The notes: generated by a model from the letters alone, not told the origin. 64,000 nucleotides of DNA from Fervidibacter sp032160945 (GCA_032160945.1 JAVHTL010000003.1), one strand, 5' to 3'. Counted from the first letter of the stretch, positions 16,825 to 26,180 are shown. Numbers and translations: made by a program.

Positions 16825-18792
16825 ATGTGGCGATGCGTTCAGTTAATGGTGACTTTGTTCGTAGTTTTGTCATCGTTGTCCCTTTCTGTTGCTCAAAAGG
16901 ACATTCTCAGAGGCATTGTTCGTGCTTTGAAAGAGCCTCACCCCGCAGCAAAATTTCTGGCTCAAACTCCTATGTTTGTCGTGACCAACGATGAAACGCT
17001 CTTCAACTTGTTCCGAACTCACTTGCCACCAGTTCATGCAGCCGAGTTTGTGCCTTTGAAAGATTTGCCTTCACGCATTGACGAGTTGGTAGTCACTGAG
17101 CGGAGTGTGGTAGTTATCATTGACCGTTCACGAGGTGACTTGGCGATTGAGCATCGGGGCATAGTCCCCTACGACTTGACGCTCATCCGTCGCCAAGATG
17201 TCATTATCGCCTGCGATGTCCTGCGTGATTCAAAAGTTACTCGCTACCGAGTCTTCATATCAGCACCTTCCCACGCTGGCTTGAAAAGCGCTGTTGAGCG
17301 ATTTTGTAAGCGGTTGGTTCGTGAGCCACAAGACATGAAAGTGCAGGAAGCAACTCCAGTTCCAATTTGCGTCGTCATCACCAATGCTGGTCAGGAAGTT
17401 GTTAATGCTTTCGCCGAGCGGACGAATGTCAATTTCGTTTGGGCTACGCCTGAGACAATTTCTCGCGTTCAGGATTTGCTTACGACCGAAACAGAGATTT
17501 ACCTTTTGCTTCCGCCAGTTCCTTCGGCAATTCAGGAGCGTTTGCCTTTCAACTTGAAACTTCTCGCCCCTAACCAAAGCATGGCAGTTCGTAAAAACAA
17601 AGGGGGAGATTATTGGCAAGTCCTGCTATATGCTCCATTCCCTCAGGCACTTCAAGGAATTATTCGCCGTTACTCAGACATTTCAAATGTGCCTCAAGAA
17701 CCCATCATCACCACCCACCCTGTCATTGGTTCCGTCAAGCGATTGCTTCTTGTCCCGTTCGGTGACATCCCTTACTTTCGCGATCGGATAGGGAATTTCC
17801 CTGCCCAAGTTTTTAACGCCGTTCAAAACGAGAGGTTCGCTAATGAGACTGTCATGCCCACTAAGCCACCAGAACCTTTACATGACTGGTCACCTTTCCA
17901 AGACGGAACAGTTGAGGGAAAGTATCTCGTTGAATTGGCGAAAGCCAACGGTGCGGACTTAATTTTGACTGGCAGGTTATCAGATTTTGACACCAACACG
18001 GTTAGGACACAAAAGTTATCAAGCAAACCCAGTCCGGCAGCGGACATGAGGATTTGGGAAATTACGACCGTCCGAGTTGAAACCGCAACTGCCCGCTTGA
18101 AGGTTTGGCTTTACGAAGGTCAAACGGGTGAAGCAATTTGGTCAAAAACGGTTACGGGAACAGCGACGAAAGAATCCGTTGAGAGTGTCCGAAGAGTTGA
18201 AGGAGCAAAACCGCCATCTCTTCAACCTGACCGAGTTTCCATGTTCATCTCCGATGAGCGGATCTACACCTCAGCAGCGATTGCAGCCATCAAGGAACTC
18301 TTGATGGCTATGAGGGAGGAAATTCATTGGCTCACACAACCAACTCCTTCGGTCATCGTCAAAGTTGCCCCGACATTTATTGAGGGGCTAATCGGTGGAA
18401 TGGAAATTGACAAGGAAACAACTTTCGTTTACATTGATGTCGGGCAAAATCAAGGCATTAAAGTCGGTGATGTTTTCCGAATTTACCGAGAGGTTTCCGT
18501 TAAGACCGAACGAAAAACAGTAAGGCTTGAAGAAGATTTGGGCGAAGCCATCGTCGTCTCTGTTTACTCTGAAGCATGTAAGGCTCGTGTAACCATTGGC
18601 GCAGACGCAGTTGCCCGATGGAAAGATGCGTCGCTGAGAGCAAGGTTGATAAAGACTTCTGAAAAGCCACAAACCGAACAACCGAAGGAACCCAAGCCCG
18701 AAGAGGAAACTGAGCAAAAGCAAGTTCCACCCACCTTGCCCGCTCCAGGCGAAAAGAAGTCCTATCTCTTTTTTGAGTGGTTGGTAGCGTAA
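16825..18792 (+). CDS. Secreted protein with CsgG-like and FlgT-like domains
   Basis: 655 residues with a signal peptide (LMVTLFVVLSSLSLSVAQ). The first half has several alpha/beta repeats. Residues about 300-500 resemble CsgG/penicillin-binding-protein-activator folds (RLLLVPFGDIPYF; LAKANGADLILTGRLSDFD). The C-terminal region (YIDVGQNQGIKVGDVFRIY) is FlgT-like, as in the two proteins at 8142 and 9903. The end is a Glu/Pro-rich tail. GGAGGT lies 9 bases before the ATG at 16825. It starts a run of four genes for envelope proteins whose ends nearly touch or overlap, so a role at the outer membrane is likely. Confidence 0.75.
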   Translation: MWRCVQLMVTLFVVLSSLSLSVAQKDILRGIVRALKEPHPAAKFLAQTPMFVVTNDETLFNLFRTHLPPVHAAEFVPLKDLPSRIDELVVTERSVVVIIDRSRGDLAIEHRGIVPYDLTLIRRQDVIIACDVLRDSKVTRYRVFISAPSHAGLKSAVERFCKRLVREPQDMKVQEATPVPICVVITNAGQEVVNAFAERTNVNFVWATPETISRVQDLLTTETEIYLLLPPVPSAIQERLPFNLKLLAPNQSMAVRKNKGGDYWQVLLYAPFPQALQGIIRRYSDISNVPQEPIITTHPVIGSVKRLLLVPFGDIPYFRDRIGNFPAQVFNAVQNERFANETVMPTKPPEPLHDWSPFQDGTVEGKYLVELAKANGADLILTGRLSDFDTNTVRTQKLSSKPSPAADMRIWEITTVRVETATARLKVWLYEGQTGEAIWSKTVTGTATKESVESVRRVEGAKPPSLQPDRVSMFISDERIYTSAAIAAIKELLMAMREEIHWLTQPTPSVIVKVAPTFIEGLIGGMEIDKETTFVYIDVGQNQGIKVGDVFRIYREVSVKTERKTVRLEEDLGEAIVVSVYSEACKARVTIGADAVARWKDASLRARLIKTSEKPQTEQPKEPKPEEETEQKQVPPTLPAPGEKKSYLFFEWLVA

Positions 18793-18854
18793 CTTGTGAA
18801 GAAGTTCCTCCAAACCGCTCTCATGTGGCGCTACAATTTTCTCGGTGGTTTTTG

Positions 18855-20027
18855 ATGGACATCCAACTTACTCCGAAATCACGGTTACCTGAAACTTTAC
18901 CGATAAGTAAGGTTTGGCAACAAATTTACTGGGTAGTTCCTTTCACTTCGCGAATGGACAGATACTTTTTGCGAGAGATGGTTGCGCCTTTTTTGATGGG
19001 CGTTATGTTTTTCATTGTGGTGTTGACAGGGCATTACTTTTACTGGGCAATCAAATCCATCGTCGGACAAAAAGCGCCTGCAAAAGATTTGCTTTTGATG
19101 GTGGTTTACTTGATGCCTCAAGCAGCAGCACTTGCAGTTCCCATCGGGATGATTTTGTGCACCTGCATTGTCCTCAACCGATTGGGACGAGAGATGGAGT
19201 TAATGGCGCTGCGTGCCAGCAGCGTCAGTGTCCAAAGGATTATGATGCCTTTTGTTGTCGTCGCCATCTTCGTCACTATTGGCGATTTCTTCCTCAATGA
19301 CCGCATAGTTCCAGAAAGCAACCGCCGTGCTAACCAAATCCTTTATCGCCTCGCTTACATCAACCCGACGCCTTTGATTGAAAGCGACAAGTTTTTCAAA
19401 GTGAGTGATGACCTTTGGTTCTATGTTAGGCTCGTCAATTACCAGACCAACCGATTTGAAGGCGTCTTAGTTTACCAGCGCGACCCTCAACAATGGCAGT
19501 TTCCAAGGGCAATTGTTGCTCAATGGGCTCAAAAGGAACCGACCAAGAACCAATGGGTGCTACACGATGGGATAATCCACAAGTTCAACCCCGAAGGAGA
19601 CCTCATCGCCCAAATCCCCTTCCGACAGCAAATCATCAACTTGCCTGAAGATTTGCCATTGCTCATCAACGACAACCGACGCCCTTACGAATTGTCAACG
19701 AGGGAATTGCGACAGCGAATTGAAACTCTGGAGGAAACAGGTCAAACTTCTTACGAGTTGCAAATTGCTTACCACTTCAAATTCTCTGTGCCAGCAGCGA
19801 CTTTAGTGATGACGCTATGGGCAGCACCTTTGAGCATACGGTTTTCTCGTGCAGGAAGTTTCGCTGGTTTGTTCATTGCGATTTTGGGTGTTTTCCTTTA
19901 TCAAGGCGCAATGGGTTGGGCTGAAGCCATTGGGCAGAGATACTTTTTGCCACCTTTTTGGGTCGCTTGGTCACAAAACTTCATCTTCGGGGTGATGGGC
20001 TTGTGGCTTCTTTGGAGAGAAAGGTGA
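18855..20027 (+). CDS. LptF/LptG family lipopolysaccharide export permease
   Basis: 390 residues, YjgP/YjgQ family. Conserved start DRYFLREMVAPFLMGVMFF, then TM segments at about 40-60, 80-105 and 120-145. The coupling-helix region LGREMELMALRASSVSV is the family signature that contacts the ATPase LptB. A periplasmic beta-jellyroll follows (NQWVLHDGIIHKFNPEGD). Three helices close the protein. Only one permease gene is present here, so its partner LptG/F and LptB are elsewhere, or the protein works as a homodimer. The start at 18855 has weak support. The gene overlaps the LptD-like gene at GTGA. Confidence 0.93.
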   Translation: MDIQLTPKSRLPETLPISKVWQQIYWVVPFTSRMDRYFLREMVAPFLMGVMFFIVVLTGHYFYWAIKSIVGQKAPAKDLLLMVVYLMPQAAALAVPIGMILCTCIVLNRLGREMELMALRASSVSVQRIMMPFVVVAIFVTIGDFFLNDRIVPESNRRANQILYRLAYINPTPLIESDKFFKVSDDLWFYVRLVNYQTNRFEGVLVYQRDPQQWQFPRAIVAQWAQKEPTKNQWVLHDGIIHKFNPEGDLIAQIPFRQQIINLPEDLPLLINDNRRPYELSTRELRQRIETLEETGQTSYELQIAYHFKFSVPAATLVMTLWAAPLSIRFSRAGSFAGLFIAILGVFLYQGAMGWAEAIGQRYFLPPFWVAWSQNFIFGVMGLWLLWRER

Positions 20028-22414
20028 GCAAAAAGGGATATAGGAAATGGGACACGGGACAAGAGAGGTTTGCTAAGCAAAATCTCGCCATTCGCTATTC
20101 GCCACTTGCCATTAACCATTCGCTGTCTGCAATTTTCACGCTGCTCTTTTTGGTTTCCTTTGGGTTTGGGCAGCAATTGAGTGCACCTTCAACACTGTCC
20201 GACAATCTGCTTCGGATTGAAAGCGATTTGCCCATCCGATACTTCCCCAAAGAGCAGGAGTGGCGAACCATTGATGGTGCAGGAACTGTCAAAATCAACT
20301 TCCGAGATTTAACCATTTTCTCACGACGAGCCAGATACAATGAGCGAGAGCGAATTTTGGAAGCGCAGGAAGGTTTGAGAGCCATCTGGCAAGAGGGCGT
20401 TGAGTTTGAAGGCGTAAGGGCAAAGTATTTTCCTGACGAGAGAAGATGGCTCATTGAAGGTGGTAAGGCAAATTTTGACCCTGCCTATTTTGGTGAAGGT
20501 GTTGCATCACCTCTCTACTTGACTTTGCAAAGGGTTTTTGGGACAAACGAAAAACTGACGGCGCACCAGTGTATTTTTTCCTCCTGCGACAAACCGCACC
20601 CTCACTACAGTTTGCAAGCCAAATCCGCTGATGTTGTTCCCAATGACAGGATGATTTTGAGGCATGTCGGAGTTTACATCGGCAAGACGAAATTGCTCGG
20701 TATAGGTCGCTACACCGTTTCGCTGAAACCGCGCCGTCGGCAAAATCGTTTGCCAATATCGCCTGATGTTGGCAGAGACCAATACAATGGCGTGTTCGTC
20801 CGAACAAGTGTCAGCCTTCTTGACACTCGCGATCAAAGCGCCGACTTAGTTTTGGATTGGTCGGAACGGAGAGGTTTAGGCTACGGGATTGAGCACGATT
20901 ACACAACTCGGCTTTTGCAAGGTGGCTTTAACTTTTTCGTCCAAAAATCACCATTTGCAGGCATAGAACAAAATCTGTCTTGGCGACATCAACATCAACT
21001 TTTGCCTGGGCTTTTGCTCTCCGCTTTTTGGGACGAGCGACGAAACACACCCTTTGGTGGTCGCAGTTACACCAGTTCTTCAAAGCAGTTTTCCCTCAGA
21101 CAAAGTTGGAGGCAAGGCACAACAGAGTTATCGCTTCGCACCCTCGGATATGGTGGCTTCGGCAACGACCTAACTTGGACTTTGACCCACTCCATAGCAA
21201 CTGGGAAGCAGTCTTTGAACTTGCTTGTCACCATGAGGGAAGCCTTGAGAGCAGGTCAACCGACTGACAAAGAGTTGAACGAAAGAATTGAGTTGCATCG
21301 GCAACTCTCTGACAAATGGGACATGGCTCTCAAGTTTGAGCAGCGGTTTGACCTTGACAAGGACAGATACACTGGCGACAACTTCTACTACGCCCTTGAC
21401 CGAACCCCAGAACTTTCCTTCAACTTTAAACCCCTAAGGTCAAGTTTCCTGCGACCGAACATTTCCATCGGGTTTGCCCGTTGGAAAGAACCTCAGTTTG
21501 CTTTCGCAGTTCAAAAACCGTTGAGCGTAACGCTGGAACGAATTAACATACGAGTTGACTCACCTCAAAGAACTTTCAAACTCACTGGCAATTTGTCTTA
21601 CAGCCACAGCGGAATTTTTGAGCAGTTCTTCTACGGCAACGATACTGCCCAATACCTTTACGCCTACCGAAGCACATTGACTTGGAGGTTTGGCGGTAAC
21701 AGCCAAATGGACTTGAGTTACTGGCTTCAAAAGCATCGTGGCTACACCCCTTTTCGCTCCGACACGCTGACAAGTTACGAGAATTTGGACTGGCGACTTC
21801 AAATTTCGCCGTCGCAAAAGTTTTTCTTGTCAGCGACAACAGGGCTTGACATTGAACGAGATTTTTTCCGTGACTTGTTTTTGAACTTGCGATGGCAACC
21901 ATATCAAGGGATGGCTCTTGATTTGTCAACAGGATACAGCATTGAACGGAGTCGGTGGCAGGACCTTTTAGGGCGATTACTTTTGAGCAAACCCAGTGGC
22001 TTGGGTTTACCGACTTACGGGACTTTCGTCAATTACTACGGCTTGCAACCAACACCCTTTGCTGAGGAGCGACCCGTCCCACCACCTGGCGGATTTCGTT
22101 CTGAGTTAACCTTTCGCTATTCACCAAATCAAGGTCGGTGGAGTCGCATCCGCTTGTTCCTTGACTGGAGCATCACGGGAACTTGGAGGCTTGAAGGGTT
22201 GCTCGGTTACAGTGGCATATTGCGCAGGATGGACATCACTCAATTCCGAGTGACAAAAGACTTTCACTGCTACCAAATTTGGGCGATATACAACCGAGAG
22301 CGCCGTGAGTTTCGTTTTTTCTTTGTCATCAAGGCTTTCCCGATATTCCAGCAATTCTTCGGCACTTCCGACCAAGGGGCATTCTTGGACACCAGTTTGG
22401 GGCAGGTGTATTGA
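20024..22414 (+). CDS. lptD: LptD-like outer-membrane protein (OstA)
   Basis: 796 residues. After a signal segment (IFTLLFLVSFGFGQQ) an OstA-type jellyroll spans about 50-170 (IFSRRARYNERERILEAQ; RWLIEGGKANFD). The sequence then has the LptD features HQCIFSSCDKPHPHYSLQA with two Cys, VGVYIGKTKLLGIGRY, and a long beta-barrel to the C-terminus with alternating aromatic strands. LptD receives lipopolysaccharide from the periplasmic bridge and inserts it in the outer leaflet. It overlaps the LptF/G gene (GTGA at 20024) and the VWA gene. The region 20040-20066 contains a short GGGACAC repeat inside the N-terminal coding part. Confidence 0.88.
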   Translation: MSKKGYRKWDTGQERFAKQNLAIRYSPLAINHSLSAIFTLLFLVSFGFGQQLSAPSTLSDNLLRIESDLPIRYFPKEQEWRTIDGAGTVKINFRDLTIFSRRARYNERERILEAQEGLRAIWQEGVEFEGVRAKYFPDERRWLIEGGKANFDPAYFGEGVASPLYLTLQRVFGTNEKLTAHQCIFSSCDKPHPHYSLQAKSADVVPNDRMILRHVGVYIGKTKLLGIGRYTVSLKPRRRQNRLPISPDVGRDQYNGVFVRTSVSLLDTRDQSADLVLDWSERRGLGYGIEHDYTTRLLQGGFNFFVQKSPFAGIEQNLSWRHQHQLLPGLLLSAFWDERRNTPFGGRSYTSSSKQFSLRQSWRQGTTELSLRTLGYGGFGNDLTWTLTHSIATGKQSLNLLVTMREALRAGQPTDKELNERIELHRQLSDKWDMALKFEQRFDLDKDRYTGDNFYYALDRTPELSFNFKPLRSSFLRPNISIGFARWKEPQFAFAVQKPLSVTLERINIRVDSPQRTFKLTGNLSYSHSGIFEQFFYGNDTAQYLYAYRSTLTWRFGGNSQMDLSYWLQKHRGYTPFRSDTLTSYENLDWRLQISPSQKFFLSATTGLDIERDFFRDLFLNLRWQPYQGMALDLSTGYSIERSRWQDLLGRLLLSKPSGLGLPTYGTFVNYYGLQPTPFAEERPVPPPGGFRSELTFRYSPNQGRWSRIRLFLDWSITGTWRLEGLLGYSGILRRMDITQFRVTKDFHCYQIWAIYNRERREFRFFFVIKAFPIFQQFFGTSDQGAFLDTSLGQVY

Positions 22415-24243
22415 AAGCGATGGTTTTCGGGCAACCTCAATTTTTGCCTTTGCTCGCTCTCGCCTCTCTGCCTTTGCTCATCCACCTTTTGGCTCGCCGT
22501 CAAAGGCGAATTGTCAAGTTCAGCATGACGAGATTTTTGCAAGAAGTTGCTCAGCAAACGCAGGGCAAAAGGTGGCTTAGGGAACTTTTACTTTTGCTGC
22601 TCAGGACAGGTGCAATTTTGTTCGCCCTTTTGACTTTGCTCCGCCCATATGCACCTTTGCCATTGCCCCTTCCGCCAGCCCCGACATCAATCGCCATCGT
22701 CATTGACAACTCTTTGAGCATGCAAAGTCAAAATCGGAACGGCAAAGTTTGGTTTGATCAGGCATTGGAGTGGTGCGAAAGGGCAATAAGAGATTTGCCA
22801 GCAGAGATAGCCTTGCTCACTGCCGACAAAGTATCAGAGCCAATTTGCGATTTCACAAGGGATTTGCCACGGAGGTTGAAGGCACTCAATCAAATTCGCC
22901 CAACATTCAAAAGTCTGGATTTGGCAACTGCTATTAGAGCAGCGGACACTCTCCTCAATCACCAAGCAGCAGCGGTTAAGCGCATCGTAGCCATTACCGA
23001 CATGCAAAGCGAGCCCTTTCGCTCTTTAGACCTGCCCAGACTGAGCAACCCACTCGCCATCGTTGATGTCAAGCATTCAGAGCAAGTCAGCAATGTTCGG
23101 CTCAATGCAAAACTTCGTTTACCCTTAGACCCAAACATTGATGGCTCAATAACAGTTGAACTGCAAAACCTGAGCCTGCAACCGCTCAGAGGTTCAGTTG
23201 TCGCTTCTGTCTCAGGGAAACCTTTTGCCCGAACCGAAGTTTCGTTGCAGCCACAAATGCAGATGAACTTGAATTTGCCGATGCCGTCTTGGGTTCTTGA
23301 TGCCAGCAACGAAAAAGGCACGGTGCAAGTTGAAGTCCGATGGAACTCAGACTTTGACATTTTTAGTTGGGACGATTTCCTTTGCTTCACTTTCAAATCG
23401 CCAAAGCGAATTCGTGTGGTCAATTCCGTCAAGGAAGGTTTCCAGTTTGTGGATGCAGCGTTGAGAGCATTAAACATTTTGCCCATTGCCAAGGCGTCTT
23501 CCCGCAATTTTGATGCCGTCATCGCATCCGCTCCGACTGATGAAAAAGTGGCTAAAGAATTGGCAGATTGGGTTCGTCAAGGTGGGACAGCAATCATCAT
23601 TGCCGACAGCCCTGCTTCGCCTTTTTGGTCAGAAGTTGGTGCTTCAATTCGGCAAGTTCGGAAAAGGGAAAAGTTGCAGGTTCAGTGGGTTGACGAAACT
23701 AACCCAATTTTGAAAGGCTTGGGCGCTTCACTTAAAGGTGTGAAGGCGCAACCAATTTTGAGTTTCAAGGACAAAAGGGCAAGTTCAAAGGTGCTTGCGA
23801 GCCTGAGCGATGGCACTCCGTTTTTGGTTGAATTTGATGTCGGCTCAGGTAGTTGCCTCGTCTTCACAGCACCTTTTAACCCTCAACTCACCAACATCGT
23901 TTATTCACCAGCCTTCGTCCCGCTAATTTATCGTTTCGCCAGGTTCGCAACTCATGGTCACGAGTTGAGTGCGATTGAGGCAGAGGAGAAACCTCAATCA
24001 TCGCTGAAGCGAACGACCGTTGTGCCCAAAAGCGAAAGCGATTTTAGGCTACCATCGCAAAAAGACATCGTTGCTAAACTGGGGCAACTTGGTGTAAGGG
24101 TTATATCTGCCAACCAATCACCCAAAATTTTGCTTTCCGAAACAAAATTGCGGGACTTAACGAATTTGTGCCTATTTTTGGTTCTCCTTTGCCTATTGGC
24201 AGAGATACTTTTGACTTTCTTCTGGTGGCGAAGGGCAAGATGA
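22411..24243 (+). CDS. BatA-like membrane protein with VWA domain
   Basis: 610 residues. An N-terminal BatA domain with two transmembrane helices (PLLALASLPLLIHLLARRQRRI; LLLLLLRTGAILFALLTLL) is followed by a VWA fold at about 90-260 with a DNSLS MIDAS-like motif (AIVIDNSLSMQ) and ITDMQS. The middle has a glutamine-amidotransferase-like region (LADWVRQGGTAIIIADSP). A last helix sits near the C-terminus (LCLFLVLLCLLAEILL). Bat proteins are linked to MoxR ATPases and envelope stress. The start TTG at 22411 overlaps the LptD stop; the ATG at 22420 is also possible. Last gene of the envelope run. Confidence 0.85.
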   Translation: MKAMVFGQPQFLPLLALASLPLLIHLLARRQRRIVKFSMTRFLQEVAQQTQGKRWLRELLLLLLRTGAILFALLTLLRPYAPLPLPLPPAPTSIAIVIDNSLSMQSQNRNGKVWFDQALEWCERAIRDLPAEIALLTADKVSEPICDFTRDLPRRLKALNQIRPTFKSLDLATAIRAADTLLNHQAAAVKRIVAITDMQSEPFRSLDLPRLSNPLAIVDVKHSEQVSNVRLNAKLRLPLDPNIDGSITVELQNLSLQPLRGSVVASVSGKPFARTEVSLQPQMQMNLNLPMPSWVLDASNEKGTVQVEVRWNSDFDIFSWDDFLCFTFKSPKRIRVVNSVKEGFQFVDAALRALNILPIAKASSRNFDAVIASAPTDEKVAKELADWVRQGGTAIIIADSPASPFWSEVGASIRQVRKREKLQVQWVDETNPILKGLGASLKGVKAQPILSFKDKRASSKVLASLSDGTPFLVEFDVGSGSCLVFTAPFNPQLTNIVYSPAFVPLIYRFARFATHGHELSAIEAEEKPQSSLKRTTVVPKSESDFRLPSQKDIVAKLGQLGVRVISANQSPKILLSETKLRDLTNLCLFLVLLCLLAEILLTFFWWRRAR

Positions 24244-24305
24244 AAAACCTACTGAACAAAATCAGCGTTAAAGAGATGCGCCAAAAGCCTTAGGTTAAAT
24301 TCCTT

Positions 24306-25286
24306 TCACTTGAGGATTAGCACTTCTGCAAAGCAATGAAGCGTCAACCAAAGTGACGGGAAGCAAAAGATGAGGGAGCAAAGTGATAAGCCACAAATTA
24401 TGAGGGCAGAACTTAACGAGTTTTCGGAGATGTTTTTTGCCCGCTGCGATTTAAGCCTTTTAACTCGGTTCGCCAACTGTTCAGCGGACATGGGAATCCA
24501 GATGCTTTGAAGCACCTTCAAGGCAAAGATTAAAAGTTTGGCAGATTTTTCATTACCCGTTGCGAAATCATCGGCTGCTTTCTCGCTTGCGTCCTGCCAC
24601 TCTCTTTGAAGCCAAACAGCAAAGGGGATAGGGGCGAAAACTAAAGAAACGATGAAGATGAGAGGGCGAAGCCAATGGTCACGCCGAACCAAGTGAGCAT
24701 ATTCGTGAAGCAAAACGACCTCCAATGCCGAAGTCGGCAAGCGACGAATTAATTCTTGTGAGACGAAAATTGAAGGTGAAACCACGCCGACGAGAAGGGC
24801 AGGAAGATCGCTGCCCGTCTCCCAGACAGGCAAATTGCTTGGGAAATTAACATTGGCGATGGCTTGGCGGAGTTTTGGTGATGGCTCAATCCGTTTAATG
24901 TATAGTCGTCGGCACATCAAAATCATCAAAATCGCACTTGCTAAACCGAACCAAACTAAGGTGCACCAAAAGGCAATTTGACTGCCAAAGACATTTGTTG
25001 CTGCTGCATGACCGCAAAAGTGTTTTACAGAATGCTCGCACAAGTGATAGTAGCGGACAGAGGTCGCAGGGCAAAGAAACGCTGAGGTTAGACTTGCAAC
25101 TGTGAAAGTAAAACCAAAACTTGGTGGCAAAAGCAAAGCAAAAGCGGTCAATCTCGCCCAATTTGACCCATCAACTTTTCCCAAAGGAGAAAATCTCTTT
25201 ATCAGCCAAAGAGTTACTCCAGCGGCGAAAATCAAGAAGGCGCTCACAAAAAACCAAAGGACAATGCCTGCAAGTATCACTTGCAT
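24306..25286 (-). CDS. BlaR1/M56-family membrane metallopeptidase
   Basis: 326 residues. Four or five transmembrane segments surround a cytoplasmic zinc-protease domain with HEYAH at about 194-198 and EKAADDFATG as the likely third-ligand region. BlaR1 and MecR1 respond to beta-lactam by cleaving the repressor BlaI. Here no extracellular penicillin-binding sensor domain follows the last helix, so the signal must be something else. The gene follows the BlaI-like gene (25293-25616) by six bases, in the order seen in regulator-protease pairs. Confidence 0.92.
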   Translation of the reverse strand: MQVILAGIVLWFFVSAFLIFAAGVTLWLIKRFSPLGKVDGSNWARLTAFALLLPPSFGFTFTVASLTSAFLCPATSVRYYHLCEHSVKHFCGHAAATNVFGSQIAFWCTLVWFGLASAILMILMCRRLYIKRIEPSPKLRQAIANVNFPSNLPVWETGSDLPALLVGVVSPSIFVSQELIRRLPTSALEVVLLHEYAHLVRRDHWLRPLIFIVSLVFAPIPFAVWLQREWQDASEKAADDFATGNEKSAKLLIFALKVLQSIWIPMSAEQLANRVKRLKSQRAKNISENSLSSALIICGLSLCSLIFCFPSLWLTLHCFAEVLILK

Positions 25287-25292
25287 TTGACA

Positions 25293-25616
25293 TCACCTTC
25301 GCTTGCCAACAACTTTAGCCAAGTAAGAAATCGCTGGCTCGCCAAAAACAGCAACAATTCTGTCAATGGCTGAGTCAACAAACCGCTTCAACAGCGTTTC
25401 ACGGGGATAGTTTGGGAAGTAGCGGTAACCTTTGCCTTCTTTGACCCTGCTCAAAATTCCCTTTTCATGCAGCCTCACCATGACAGTCATGACCGTTGTG
25501 TATGCCAGACGCTTACCACGCGACCTAAGTTCCAGCCAAACCTCTCTGACGGTCACCGATTTCCTATCCCAAACAATGCGCATAATTTCTGCTTCCAGTG
25601 GGCTGAACATTGCCAT
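25293..25616 (-). CDS. BlaI/MecI/CopY family transcriptional repressor
   Basis: 107 residues. A winged-helix domain fills the protein: SPLEAEIMRIVWDRKSVTVREVW and a recognition helix TTVMTVMVRLHEKGILSR followed by GKGYRYFPN as the wing. The C-terminal helices are the dimerisation part. BlaI-type repressors bind an inverted repeat and lose it on cleavage by BlaR1. The gene is coupled to the M56 protease gene. The palindrome ATACA-N9-TGTAT at 25678-25696, upstream of the start, is a candidate operator. The target beyond its own pair is unknown. Confidence 0.93.
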   Translation of the reverse strand: MAMFSPLEAEIMRIVWDRKSVTVREVWLELRSRGKRLAYTTVMTVMVRLHEKGILSRVKEGKGYRYFPNYPRETLLKRFVDSAIDRIVAVFGEPAISYLAKVVGKRR

Positions 25617-25677
25617 CACCAGATAGAACTTTTTGTCACACCTTTCCTACGACAGCAATAGTAAGTCAATTGCCCTC

Positions 25678-25696
25678 ATACAAGTTTTTCGTGTAT
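25678..25696. promoter_or_regulatory. Candidate BlaI operator (ATACA-N9-TGTAT)
   Basis: ATACA at 25678-25682 and TGTAT at 25692-25696 form an inverted repeat upstream of the blaI-like gene. BlaI/MecI operators are usually built from TACA/TGTA half sites, though often with a different spacing, so this is a candidate only. Confidence 0.35.
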
Positions 25697-25759
25697 AGAC
25701 AGGCAAAATTCGCCTGCAAATATTTCGGGCTAACGCTCTTTACTACGAACTTTGTTGGT

Positions 25760-25864
25760 GACTTATGTAGGGCGGGGCTTCCATGCCCAGCCGACAAATT
25801 TTGTGGGGCAGGACAGAACATGCGCCTTACATGTCGGCACGGGACAGAGCCCGTGCCCTAAATG
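25760..25864. repeat. Dispersed hairpin-family repeats
   Basis: GTAGGGCGGGGCTTCCATGCCC and GGCACGGGACAGAGCCCGTGCC lie here, joined by GACAAATTTTGTGGGGC. These are the same class as the repeats at 1-140 and 31807-32386. No coding region lies between 25617 and 25914. Confidence 0.7.
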
Positions 25865-25914
25865 GCGACAATTTTTTGAATTGGTATTAGTGAAGAAGCC
25901 GAAGGTGGTTAAGG

Positions 25915-26148
25915 TCAAGAGGTGGGGGATAAAGGTTTTGTGTGTTGGGTTTGAGAGAAAGAAGAGGGATGGACAAATCCATTTTCATCAACTTTCCTTC
26001 TTGACAGCCTTCTCCTTTCGTAATCTGGATAGGCTTCTCTAAGAACAGCCATAAGTTCATCAAATTCTTGAAGAGAAATTCCAGTAAGGCGACGAAAGAG
26101 GTTAGGGGACTTTTTGGCTTTTTCTAAGTTGAGCATGGTCAATTTCAC
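25915..26148 (-). pseudogene. Remnant of a transposase N-terminus (IS5/IS4-type HTH)
   Basis: 77 residues. Residues 12-50 (LFRRLTGISLQEFDELMAVL ... RRLSRRK) match the N-terminal helix-turn-helix region typical of IS5-related DDE transposases. After that the sequence loses similarity (VHPSSFSQTQHTKP), and no catalytic DDE domain follows on any frame in this window. So it is a broken insertion-sequence gene, not a working one. Neighbouring palindromic repeats start immediately to its left. Confidence 0.6.
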
Positions 26149-26151
26149 CTT

Positions 26152-26180
26152 TTTACATGAACTTAGGCTCGGGTTATAAT
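26152..26180 (+). promoter_or_regulatory. Sigma-70 promoter for the 26245 gene
   Basis: TTTACA at 26152-26157, a 17-base spacer, then TATAAT at 26175-26180. The predicted transcript begins near 26187, 58 bases before the start codon. Confidence 0.7.

Noticed and set aside
20095..20836. Minus-strand frames of about 110-120 codons inside the LptD-like gene
   Set aside because: The plus-strand gene has family motifs and a signal segment. These are shadows.
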